Of a stretch of 64,000 bases of DNA, positions 15,420 to 23,626 are shown piece by piece. Source of the DNA: Nonomuraea cypriaca (GTDB lineage: Bacteria; Actinomycetota; Actinomycetes; Streptosporangiales; Streptosporangiaceae). The notes beneath the pieces were generated by a model. It had not been told where the DNA came from. It saw nothing but the letters and a program-made list of their open reading frames with translations, and did not search any database. Made by a program: the position numbers and the translations under genes. How positions within the stretch are numbered: position 1 is the first letter of the stretch; each line of letters begins with the position of its first letter. Location: positions 30,785-94,784 of the forward strand of contig NZ_JADOGI010000008.1 in NCBI RefSeq assembly GCF_015645445.1, in the 5' to 3' direction.

Positions 15420-17148
15420 CCCCCGCGAGGACCTCCTTCTTGCCCAGGAAGGCGGTGAGCCGGTCCAGCGGCCAGGTGTTGATCACGTCGTCGGCCGTGA
15501 GCCAGCCACGTTGGGCGGTGCCGATGCCGTAGCGGAGGTTGTCCAGGTGGCCGACGGCGTGGGAGTCGCTGTCGAGGGCGAAATTCACGCCGTGCCGCTT
15601 CGCCCGCCTGATGAGCTCGGCGGCCAGATCCAGGCGCTCGGGGAAGGCGTTGATCTCCAGCGCGGTCCCAGAGCGCGCGCACGCCTTGAAGACCTGGTCC
15701 CAGTCCGCGTCGATCGGCGGGCGGCGGCCGATCAGCCGGGCGCTGGGATGGCCGATGATGTTGACGCACGGATGCTCGGCGGCGCGTACCAGCCGCCTGG
15801 TCGTCCTGTCCTTGGGCAGGTCGAAGAAGGAGTGGACGGAGGCGACGCACAGGTCGAACCCGGCCAGCACGTCGGGCGGCCAGTCCACGTCGCCGTCGGG
15901 GTCGATGTTGAGCTCGACGCCGTGCAGCAGCCGGAGCCCGGACGTGCCGTCCAGCTCGCGTACGCGCTCGCGTTGCGCGATGGCCTTCTCCAGCGTCATC
16001 TGCTGCATGTAGAGCTTCGGCCCGTGATCGGTCACGGCGTAGTACGCGTACCCGCGCCCGGCCACGGCCTCCACCATCTCCTCCAGCGAGGCGTGGCCGT
16101 CGGTGAGCGTGGTGTGGGTGTGCAGGTCGCCGCACACGTCGTCCTCGGTGACCAGTTCGGGCAGCTCTCCGGCCAGCGCCGCCTCGATCTCCCCGATGTC
16201 CTCGCGCAGGGTCGGCGGGATCCACGGCAGGCCGAGCCGCCTGTACACCTCCTCCTCGGTCTTGGACACGATCAGCTCTTCTGTGTCGGCGTCGAACAGG
16301 CCGTACTCCGACAGCTTGAGCTTGCGGTGCCCGGCGATCTCACGGGTGCGGATGTTGTGCGCCTTCGAGCCGGTGAAGTACTGCATGGCCGCGCCCCACG
16401 CGTCCGGCGGCACCACCCGCAGGTCCACCTGGAGCCCCTGACTGGTCCTGACCGAGGTCTTCTTGTCGCCGTGCACGATCACCTCGGTGACCTGGGGCAG
16501 ATCGATGAAGGCGGACATGAGCACCTTGGGCCGGTTGGAGGTGGCCAGGATGTCGATGTCGCCGATGGTGTCCTTCATCCGGCGCAGCGAGCCGGCGTAC
16601 CCGCAGCGGCGGCAGCCCTGCACCGACTTCAGCGCCGTCACGATGTCCTCCGCCAGTGGCATGGCCACGCCGAGCTGGACCCGCTCGCCGGCGTCGCGCA
16701 GCAGGGCGATGCCGTGCAGCAGGTTCTCCTCGGTCTTGGCGCCGAACCCCGGCAGGTCCCGCAGCGCGCCGGCGTGGATCGCCGACTCCAGGCTCTCCGG
16801 GGAGTCCACGCCCAGGCTCTCATGCAGCACCATCGCCCGTTTCGGCCCCAGCGCCGCGATGCGGGTCAGCGCCCGGACCCCTGCGGGTATGCGGCCGCGC
16901 AACTCCTCGAGCTGGGCCATGGTGCCGGAACGCAGATATTCGGCCACCTTGTGCGCGATCTTCTCGCCCACGTTGGGGATCTGCCGCAACTCGCCGGCGT
17001 CGTAGCCGTCGATGTCTGCCGCGTGGGCACCGATGGAGCGGGCCGCCTTCTGGTAGACGCGGATCTTGAAGTCCTCACCGCCGGTGATGGCCAGCAGGTC
17101 GGCGTACTCCTCCAGCACGGCGGCCACGTCGTCGTTCGTGCGTGCCAT
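15412..17148 (-). CDS. polX: DNA polymerase/3'-5' exonuclease PolX
   Basis: A 578-residue protein. It has an N-terminal helix-hairpin-helix 8-kDa-like region (IPNVGEKIAHKVAEYL near residue 57), a polymerase X palm with YAGSLRRMKDTIGDIDIL (Asp197, Asp199) and the third metal ligand Asp242 in QVDLRVV, and a C-terminal PHP domain starting DLHTHTTLTDG (His343, His345). This is the classic bacterial PolX layout for gap-filling repair with exonuclease activity. It is convergent with the CoA-transferase and separated from the amidase by 51 nt. Confidence 0.95.
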   Translation of the reverse strand: MARTNDDVAAVLEEYADLLAITGGEDFKIRVYQKAARSIGAHAADIDGYDAGELRQIPNVGEKIAHKVAEYLRSGTMAQLEELRGRIPAGVRALTRIAALGPKRAMVLHESLGVDSPESLESAIHAGALRDLPGFGAKTEENLLHGIALLRDAGERVQLGVAMPLAEDIVTALKSVQGCRRCGYAGSLRRMKDTIGDIDILATSNRPKVLMSAFIDLPQVTEVIVHGDKKTSVRTSQGLQVDLRVVPPDAWGAAMQYFTGSKAHNIRTREIAGHRKLKLSEYGLFDADTEELIVSKTEEEVYRRLGLPWIPPTLREDIGEIEAALAGELPELVTEDDVCGDLHTHTTLTDGHASLEEMVEAVAGRGYAYYAVTDHGPKLYMQQMTLEKAIAQRERVRELDGTSGLRLLHGVELNIDPDGDVDWPPDVLAGFDLCVASVHSFFDLPKDRTTRRLVRAAEHPCVNIIGHPSARLIGRRPPIDADWDQVFKACARSGTALEINAFPERLDLAAELIRRAKRHGVNFALDSDSHAVGHLDNLRYGIGTAQRGWLTADDVINTWPLDRLTAFLGKKEVLAGAR

Positions 17149-17199
17149 GTCGCGTCGTCGCCTCCCTCCTGACCATCCCCTATCCCGAAATCCCGGCCT

Positions 17200-18615
17200 C
17201 TATCCCCCGGCGAAGACCGGGGGCGTCCGGTCCTTCCATGGCATGGCCCGTTCGAGGTGGGCGGCGACCCTGAAAAGCAGATCCTCCCGGCCGTAGGGGG
17301 CGACGAGCTGCACCCCGATGGGCAGCCCGTCGTCGCTCCTGCCCAGCGGCAGACTGATCGCGGGGTGTCCGGTGACGTTGAACAGCACCGTGAACGGCCC
17401 GTAGTCGGCCAGCGACCGCAGCCAGCCGGTCACGCTGTAGCTGGGATCGTCGTAACGCAGGGTGCCGTGCGGCGCCGGGGGATGGCCCAGCGTCGGGGTG
17501 ACGAGCAGGTCGTACTCCGTGAAGAACGCGCTCACCGAGCGGGTCACCCGGTTCTGCGCGGCGAAGGCGGTCATCATGTCCAGCCCGGTGTACTCCCTCG
17601 CCGTCCGCAGGAACCGCCTGGTGACGGCCTCCATCAGGGCCGGGTCGGGTTGCCTCGGCGCCAGGAGCAGGGTGGAGGAGATCGCCACCCCCTCCGCCAC
17701 CCATGCCTTCATGACGGCCTCCCAGTCGACGGCCGGGCCGGCCTCGCTGACGCCGTGCCCGGCCTCCTCCAGCACGTGGCCGGTCCTGATCGCCCAGGCG
17801 GCCACCTGCTCATCCACCGGCGACCCCGACCACGCCTCGGTGGTCACCGCCACCCGTAGCCGGCCGGGCTCGGCCCGGAGCTCGTCGGCGTACCGGCCGT
17901 GCGGGGGCGGCGCGGTGTACTTGTCGCCGACGCCGGGCCCATGCACGGCGTCCAGGAGGCAGGCGGCGTCGCGGACGGTGCGCGTCAGCGCGAACTCGTA
18001 CGCCATGCCGAGCATCGCCTCTCCCATGTCCGGCCCGCACGGGACGCGGCCCCGGCTCGGCTTGAGCCCCACCAGACCGCAGCAGGAGGCCGGGACCCGG
18101 ATGGACCCGGCTCCGTCGCTGGCGTGCGCGAGCGGCACGGCGCCGGCCGCGACCAGGGCGGCGGCACCACCGCTTGACCCGCCCGCGCCCCTGTCCAGAT
18201 CCCAGGGGTTGCGGGCCGGCCCGTGCCTGACCGGTTCGGTGGCGAAGCTGAGGCACATCTCCGGCACGGTGGTCAGGCCGAGCGTGACCAGGCCGGCGGC
18301 CCGGAAGCGGGCCATCAGGTCGGTGTCGTGCTGGGGGACGACGCCCGGCAGGCTGCGGCTGCCGAGGGAGAACGGCACCCCCTTCGCCACCGGGCCATGA
18401 TCCTTGATCAGGAACGGCACCCCGGCGAGCGGTCCGTCCTCCGCATGGTCGAGCGCCGGGGTGAACACCGGCAGCGCCAGCCCGTTCACCTCGGCGTTCA
18501 TCGCGGCCAGTGCCTGCCTGGCGGCGGTCTCGACCTCTCCGGCGGTGACCTCGCCGGTCCGGATCAGCTCGCGGAGGCCGATGGCGTCGTACTGCGCGTA
18601 CTCATGGAGTTGCAT
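17200..18615 (-). CDS. Amidase-signature hydrolase
   Basis: A 471-residue amidase-signature enzyme. It has the catalytic lysine in PFLIKDHG, the GAGGSSGGAAALVAAGAVPL glycine/serine motif, and the nucleophile region DGAGSIRVPAS, so the Ser-cisSer-Lys triad is complete. These enzymes hydrolyse amides; sequence places it near 6-aminohexanoate-cyclic-dimer-hydrolase-like members, but the substrate is not assignable. ATG at 18615 follows AGGG and gives the usual N-terminus; a longer frame from 18717 has an arginine-rich unlikely leader. Confidence 0.92.
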   Translation of the reverse strand: MQLHEYAQYDAIGLRELIRTGEVTAGEVETAARQALAAMNAEVNGLALPVFTPALDHAEDGPLAGVPFLIKDHGPVAKGVPFSLGSRSLPGVVPQHDTDLMARFRAAGLVTLGLTTVPEMCLSFATEPVRHGPARNPWDLDRGAGGSSGGAAALVAAGAVPLAHASDGAGSIRVPASCCGLVGLKPSRGRVPCGPDMGEAMLGMAYEFALTRTVRDAACLLDAVHGPGVGDKYTAPPPHGRYADELRAEPGRLRVAVTTEAWSGSPVDEQVAAWAIRTGHVLEEAGHGVSEAGPAVDWEAVMKAWVAEGVAISSTLLLAPRQPDPALMEAVTRRFLRTAREYTGLDMMTAFAAQNRVTRSVSAFFTEYDLLVTPTLGHPPAPHGTLRYDDPSYSVTGWLRSLADYGPFTVLFNVTGHPAISLPLGRSDDGLPIGVQLVAPYGREDLLFRVAAHLERAMPWKDRTPPVFAGG

Positions 18616-18966
18616 GAAAATCCCTGTCGCCCGTAGCTCGATCGGTGGTCTGTGGGATCGGCGGCGCGGCCGCCGACGGCGAACAGCCGGAACAGAGGGA
18701 TGGGAGGGGGCCGCCACGCCGGGCGCCCGCTCCAGAGACCATCCCCTGCGGTGATCGAGGTACTTCTAGGCTCGGGACATCACGGCCCATGGTGGCAGGG
18801 GCCGCCATGGGCCGTCGACCGGTTTTCCGTTTGCCCGGGTTGCGAGGGTCCAGCGCGGAGTACCCGAATGAGGCGGTCACCTACGACTTGAGTCGTAGGC
18901 GGCGGCCCCCAAGGTGCGTCTTGAGGTGGGTGTGGGGGCCGGAACCGACCGGTAGCGTCGATTGTC
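18616..18966. other. 351-nt non-coding stretch with two inverted repeats
   Basis: No credible gene was seen. It holds the upstream region of the amidase, an 11-bp inverted repeat at 18782-18815 (ACGGCCCATGG and CCATGGGCCGT, 12-base spacer) just after a TAGGCT-like -10, and the palindrome at 18881-18898 upstream of the truncated kinase. The first repeat has a promoter-like sequence but no gene after it, so it may be a leftover control region. Confidence 0.5.
18881..18898. promoter_or_regulatory. Palindromic operator before the kinase fragment
   Basis: CTACGACT-TG-AGTCGTAG is a perfect 8-bp inverted repeat with a 2-base centre, 69 nt before the kinase-fragment start. Such GACT/AGTC palindromes sit before actinobacterial kinase genes of the same type and are bound by NarL-type response regulators (from memory of the pattern; the binding protein here is inferred). 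No response regulator follows. Confidence 0.6.
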
Positions 18967-19494
18967 GTGATCCGTCGGATCCTCGCCTCCGGCGAACGTC
19001 ACCCGCGAGCAGTGGACGCGGGTCTCGCCGTGCTGGTCGCGGTGGCGGGCGGGTTCGTGGAGGGTTCGGCCGGATGGGGGTGGCTCTGGGCTGTCTGCCT
19101 TCCCCTGGTGTGGCGGCGGCGGGCGCCGGTTCCTGTCCTCTATGTGACCGTCGGGCTCGGCCTGGTGGCGTACGCCGCCGGGGTCCAGGCGATTCATCCG
19201 GCGGCGGCGATCCTGGTGGCGGCGTACACGGTCGCCCGGCACCGCCCGTGGCGCCGGCTGGTGCCGCCGGTGACGGTGATCGAGGGGGCGTTCCTCTCCG
19301 GTGCGTTCCTGGGCGGGTTGCGGTGGGACGACCTGGTGACGCTGACCTTCGCCATGGCCGCGGCAGTGCTGCTCGGGGTGACGGTTCAGACGAGACGGGC
19401 CTATCTCGCGGGGCTGCGGGAACGCGCCGAGCGCCTGGAACATGAGCGTGACCAGCGTAACCCCATCAACAGCAGGATCGGCGGCCAGCCCTGA
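18967..19494 (+). pseudogene. Truncated sensor histidine kinase (membrane part only)
   Basis: A 175-residue frame. It shows the four to five transmembrane helices of actinobacterial NarL-partner kinases (RHPRAVDAGLAVLVAVAGG onward) and the start of the coiled linker (RERAERLEHERDQR). At that point the sequence departs from the family; the dimerisation/phospho-acceptor histidine and the ATPase domain are absent. The last residues (NPINSRIGGQP) are antisense to what looks like the start of another gene, indicating a deletion junction near 19455. It cannot signal by phosphorylation. Confidence 0.75.
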
Positions 19495-19508
19495 CGTAGC
19501 GCGTTCAT
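19455..19508 (-). pseudogene. Start fragment of a lost membrane-protein gene
   Basis: On the minus strand an ATG at 19508 behind AAAGGAAC encodes MNALRQGWPPILLLMGLR, which looks like the first 18 residues of a membrane protein. The frame then enters the antisense of the kinase fragment and stops soon after. I read it as the other half of the deletion junction; the evidence is short, so confidence is low. Confidence 0.3.
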
Positions 19509-19644
19509 CGCGAGATGTGTTCCTTTCGTCAGGGTCCGACGCTAGAGACGGCCCGCCTCCCGCACGACCACCCGAAGTCGGATCCACGGCACCGGCGGCG
19601 TACGCCTCAGGTCGCAGGCGATCCACCGGAGGGTGAGCCGCCGG

Positions 19645-22470
19645 TCACGTGGTCAGCCGGTGGAGCGCGTCGGCCCTCGGAAGGCAGGCGCCCAGGCGGT
19701 AGGCCGCGTCGTAGCCGGCCTGGCCGAGCCGCCGTACGAGCTCCGTGGTCAGCTCGCGCAGCTCGGGGTCGCCGTGGTCGAAGGCGCCGCGGATGACCTG
19801 GCTCATCCCCAGCGCGGTGGCCGCGCCCGCCGGATCGCCTTCCAGGCAGAGCAGCCGGGCCAGGAGCTGCGCGGCGGAGGCGACGTCGCGGACGGCGAAC
19901 GCCCCGCGCACGGCCTCGGGCAGGAGCGCGCGGGCCCGCGCCGCGGCCCCCGTCGCGAGCAGGTTCGCCATCCTGACCGGCGCGACCCGGCTCGCGGTCA
20001 CCTCGCAGGGCATCGACAGCTCCCCGGCGAGCGCCTCCAGCCGGTCGAGCGCCGCGTCGGCCTGCTCCGGCTCACCCGAGCGGCGGTGCAGGTCGGCGAC
20101 GCACAGCAGCAGCTCGATCTCCACATGCCGCTGACCACGGTCACTCGCCCGCCGTCGCGCCGCGTCGACGTCTCGCCGGGCGCCCTCCAGGTCGCCCCCG
20201 CGCATCCGCACGGTCGCCAGCCAGGCCCGGTGATAGATCTCCTGCTCCAGAGCGAGTTCGGCGGCCAGTGTCACGCTGCGCTCCGCCTCGGCGACGGCCT
20301 TGTCGTGCTCGCCCTCGACCGAATGGGCGCGCGCCATGGCGGCCAGCGAGACCGCCTGCCCGTAACGCTCCCCCGTCTGCTCGAACTCCCGCACCGCCCG
20401 TTCCCGCGGCGTCGCGCTGCCCTCCCAGTCGCCGCGATCGGCGCGGATGAAGGCCTCCACCAGGAGTGCGCAGGCCCGCGCCCACTGCTCCGGGTGCTGC
20501 CTGGCCCGCTGGAGCTCGCGTTCCGCCAGCTCGTCGAACCCATAGAGGTACGCCCCGGCCGGCGCCACCACCACCAGCGCCGGACAGCGCTCCATCGCCC
20601 CGGTGCGGGCACAGTCCTCGAGCACCGAACGCACCAGCGCGCTGTCGGCGGGCATCGTGCCGCTGTTGCCGGCCAGCAGGTGCACCGCGGTGAACGCGGC
20701 CCGCGCATGGCCGGGCAGCGCGTCGCCGAAGCGCAGCACCTCGGCCACGAAGTCGTCGGACCTGGCGTCGAACCGTACGTTCCAGTACCAATAGAGCGGG
20801 CCGAGCAGCCGCCAGGCCGTGTCGGCGTGGCCGCCGTCGATGGCCGATCGCAGCGCGAAGACCAGGTTGTCGTACTCGGCGTCGAACATCGCTATCGACG
20901 CCAGCTGGTGCGCACCCGTACGCAGCAGGGGCTCGTACTCCTCGCCGAGCCCCACGAAGTACCGCGCGAAACCGGCCGCGACGATCCCCCGCTCATCGGC
21001 CCGCAGCCTGCCGGCCGCGTACGCGCGGATGGTCTCCAGCATCCGGTACCGGTCGCCGGTCTTCGCCACGATGGACTTGTCGACCAGCGAGCTGAGCACG
21101 TAGAAGACGTCCTCGCCTGGCAGCCCCGCGTCCGAGCAGACCGCCTCGATCGCGGCGCCGCTCGCCCCGCCGGGGAATATCGACATCCGCCTGGCCAGCA
21201 CCCGCTCCTGATCGGTCAGCAGGTCCCAGCTCCACTCGATCACCGCCAGCAGCGTCCGCTGGCGCGGCAGCGCCGCCCTGTTGCCCGAGCTGAGCAGCCG
21301 GAACCGGTCGTCGAGGCGGTGCGCGATCTGGCTCACGCTCATCGAACGCAACCTGGCCGCCGCCAGCTCCAACGCCAGCGGCAGCCCGTCCAACCGCCGG
21401 CAGATGTCCGCCACCGGGCCTGCCGTGGACTCCTCCAGCGCGAAGCCGGGCTGTACGGCGGCGGCCCGATCGACGAACAGCCGCACCGCCGCCGACCCGC
21501 CCGCCTCGGCCGGCTCCGCGGTCTCCGCGGGCACGTCCAGCGGCCCGAGCGGGCACAGCGCCTCCCCGATGACCGCCAGGGACTCCCTGCTGGTGGCCAG
21601 CACGCGCAACCGCGGCAACAGGTCCAGGAGCTGATCGCCGAACACCGAGACCGCCGCCACCAGGTGCTCGCAGTTGTCCAGCACCAGCACCGCGTCATCG
21701 GCGCCGAGCAGCTCGGCCACCCGCTCGATCAGCCGCGTCGCCCCGTGCCCGGTCTCCGGAGGCCGGAACCCCCTGAGCGCGCCGAGCACCGCGTCGGCCA
21801 GCCGGTCGGGCGAACTCACCTCGGCCAGCGGGACGAACCACACCCGGCCCCGCCGGTACGCCGGATGCCGGGTCGCCGCCTCCACCGCCAGTCTGGTCTT
21901 GCCCACGCCACCAGGGCCGACGACGGTGACCAGCCTGGACGTCTCCATCAGCCCGGCCAGCAGGCTCATCTCCTCCTCCCGGCCGACGAAGCTGGTCAGC
22001 TGCGTCAGCAGGCGGCCGGGTGGCGGCTCCGAGTGCGCCCGCGGCCGGTCGAGCTCGCCCCGGAGCACGGCCAGGTGGGTCTGCTGGAGCTCGGCAGAGG
22101 GATCCACGCCGAGCTCTTCGGCCAGTCCGCGCCGCATGTCCTCGTACACGTCCAGGGCGTCGGACCGCCGTCCCGCCGCGTACAGGGCGCGCATCCGCAG
22201 AACGGCGAACCGCTCGCGCAACGGATGCCTGGCGGCCTCCTCCGCCAGCTCGGACAGCACGTGCGCGTGCCTGCCCAGGCGCAGCTCCGCCTCGAAACGA
22301 TCCTCCGCCGCCGCCACCCGCAGGTCCTCCAGCCGTACGGCGGGAGTACGGCGCGCCGCGGCGACTCCGGCGTCGAGGCAGGAGCCGGCCGGCAGGTCCG
22401 CGGTCGAGCCACCGTGCCCGAGCCACGGGCGGGATCTGGGGTCCGCCGGCGTACTCGATGCGGTTTTCAC
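19645..22470 (-). CDS. AfsR-like BTAD/NB-ARC/TPR regulator without the DNA-binding domain
   Basis: About 941 residues. It begins inside a bacterial transcriptional activation (BTAD) domain (EDRFEAELRLGRHAHVLSEL, then GLAEELGVDPSAELQ). An NB-ARC ATPase follows with Walker A VVGPGGVGKTRL and VLVLDNCEHL, then winged-helix and long TPR-like helical repeats to the end. AfsR/SARP relatives have an N-terminal OmpR-type winged helix of about 95 residues plus the first BTAD helices; both are missing. GTG at 22470 is the first plausible start, although GAGGA is too close to it. The P450 stop lies 5 nt upstream. It may be non-functional or act as an ATPase scaffold without DNA binding. Confidence 0.7.
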   Translation of the reverse strand: MKTASSTPADPRSRPWLGHGGSTADLPAGSCLDAGVAAARRTPAVRLEDLRVAAAEDRFEAELRLGRHAHVLSELAEEAARHPLRERFAVLRMRALYAAGRRSDALDVYEDMRRGLAEELGVDPSAELQQTHLAVLRGELDRPRAHSEPPPGRLLTQLTSFVGREEEMSLLAGLMETSRLVTVVGPGGVGKTRLAVEAATRHPAYRRGRVWFVPLAEVSSPDRLADAVLGALRGFRPPETGHGATRLIERVAELLGADDAVLVLDNCEHLVAAVSVFGDQLLDLLPRLRVLATSRESLAVIGEALCPLGPLDVPAETAEPAEAGGSAAVRLFVDRAAAVQPGFALEESTAGPVADICRRLDGLPLALELAAARLRSMSVSQIAHRLDDRFRLLSSGNRAALPRQRTLLAVIEWSWDLLTDQERVLARRMSIFPGGASGAAIEAVCSDAGLPGEDVFYVLSSLVDKSIVAKTGDRYRMLETIRAYAAGRLRADERGIVAAGFARYFVGLGEEYEPLLRTGAHQLASIAMFDAEYDNLVFALRSAIDGGHADTAWRLLGPLYWYWNVRFDARSDDFVAEVLRFGDALPGHARAAFTAVHLLAGNSGTMPADSALVRSVLEDCARTGAMERCPALVVVAPAGAYLYGFDELAERELQRARQHPEQWARACALLVEAFIRADRGDWEGSATPRERAVREFEQTGERYGQAVSLAAMARAHSVEGEHDKAVAEAERSVTLAAELALEQEIYHRAWLATVRMRGGDLEGARRDVDAARRRASDRGQRHVEIELLLCVADLHRRSGEPEQADAALDRLEALAGELSMPCEVTASRVAPVRMANLLATGAAARARALLPEAVRGAFAVRDVASAAQLLARLLCLEGDPAGAATALGMSQVIRGAFDHGDPELRELTTELVRRLGQAGYDAAYRLGACLPRADALHRLTT

Positions 22471-22474
22471 GTCC

Positions 22475-23398
22475 TCACCAGCCGACAGGGAGCCGGTGGA
22501 CGCCGTAGATGTCCGAGTTGGTGCGCAGCGGCACGTCCTCGGCCGGGATGGCCAGGCGCAGCCCAGGGAACCGGGTGACCAGCGCGGGAAAGGCGACCCG
22601 CAGCTCGACCCTGGCCAGTTGCTGCCCCAGGCACTGGTGTACGCCGTGGCCGAAGGACACGTGCCCGGTCGCGGGCCGGCGCAGGTCGAGGACGTCGGGG
22701 TCGGCGAACCTGGCCGGGTCCCTGTTGGCGGCCTGCCCCGAGATGGCGACGCTGTCACCGGCCTTGATCACCTGACCGGCGAGCTCGACGTCCTCGAGCG
22801 CCGTCCTGACCCCCGTGTGCGTGATGGTCAGGTAGCGCAGCAACTCCTCCACGGCCCGGTCGGCGAGGCCCGGGCCGGCACGCAGGGCGGCGAGCTGGGC
22901 GGGGTTGCTCAGCAGCGCGAAGGTGCCCAGCGCGAGCATGTTGGCGGTGGTGTCGACTCCGGCGCCCAGCAGCAGCACGCCGACGTTGGTGAGCTCCTCG
23001 TCGGTGAGGTCGCCGGTGGTCAGGTCGCTGAGCAGATCATCGGTGGGGTCGCGGCGCTTGGCCCGCACCAGCTCGCCCAGATATCCCTGCAGCCCGGCGA
23101 AGGCGGCGTACTTCTCCTCCGGCGTGGCGTCGTTGGAGTTCACGGTCACCGCGTGGCGCTGGAAGAGCTCGCGGTCGGCGAAGGGGACGCCGAGCAGCTC
23201 ACAGATCATCAGGGCGGGAATCGGCTCCGCGTACGCCTTCACCAGGTCGACCGGCGGGCCCTGCCGCTCCATCGCGTCCAGGTGCTCGGCCGTGACCTGC
23301 TCGACGCGCTCCGTGAGCAGCCGCATCCTGCGGACGGTGAAACGGCCCTCGGGACGCGTGGTCGGCAGCTCCACCAGGATGGGGAGGGAGTCGGGCAC
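22475..23398 (-). pseudogene. Cytochrome P450 with internal N-terminal deletion
   Basis: 307 residues against about 400 for bacterial class I P450s. The C-terminal two thirds is intact: I-helix [14 protein letters not shown], the ExxR helix EELLRYL, and heme loop [15 protein letters not shown] with its cysteine. The N-terminus reads [18 protein letters not shown] and jumps to [10 protein letters not shown], so the roughly 85 residues holding helices A to C, including the D-P-P-E-H-T-R-x-R heme-propionate contacts, are gone in frame. The GTG start has AGGAAA upstream. Folding is doubtful; I treat it as a relic that may still be translated. Confidence 0.75.
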
Positions 23399-23626
23399 GG
23401 CGTTTCCTTTCGCCTCGTTCGGTGTCGTCCCTCACGATGCGCGGCCGTGCTGACAGGTGGCTGATACCTCTGGCGCGATCTTGTCAGGTCGTCTCAGCGA
23501 CCGCGCGGGTGACCCGTACCAACGCCCTGACCACCGACGACGGAGGACCGATGTTCACGGGCGAGGGCCGGTTCCTCTCGGTGACCACAGGCTGGACCAA
23601 CCAGCCTCCCCGGTGCCCGCGCCCGA

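Noticed and set aside
22471..22758. Extension of the AfsR-like frame upstream to 22758
   Set aside because: That stretch lies in another frame of the P450 gene (heme-loop region) and has serine/arginine/proline-rich shadow composition; it does not restore the missing DNA-binding domain.
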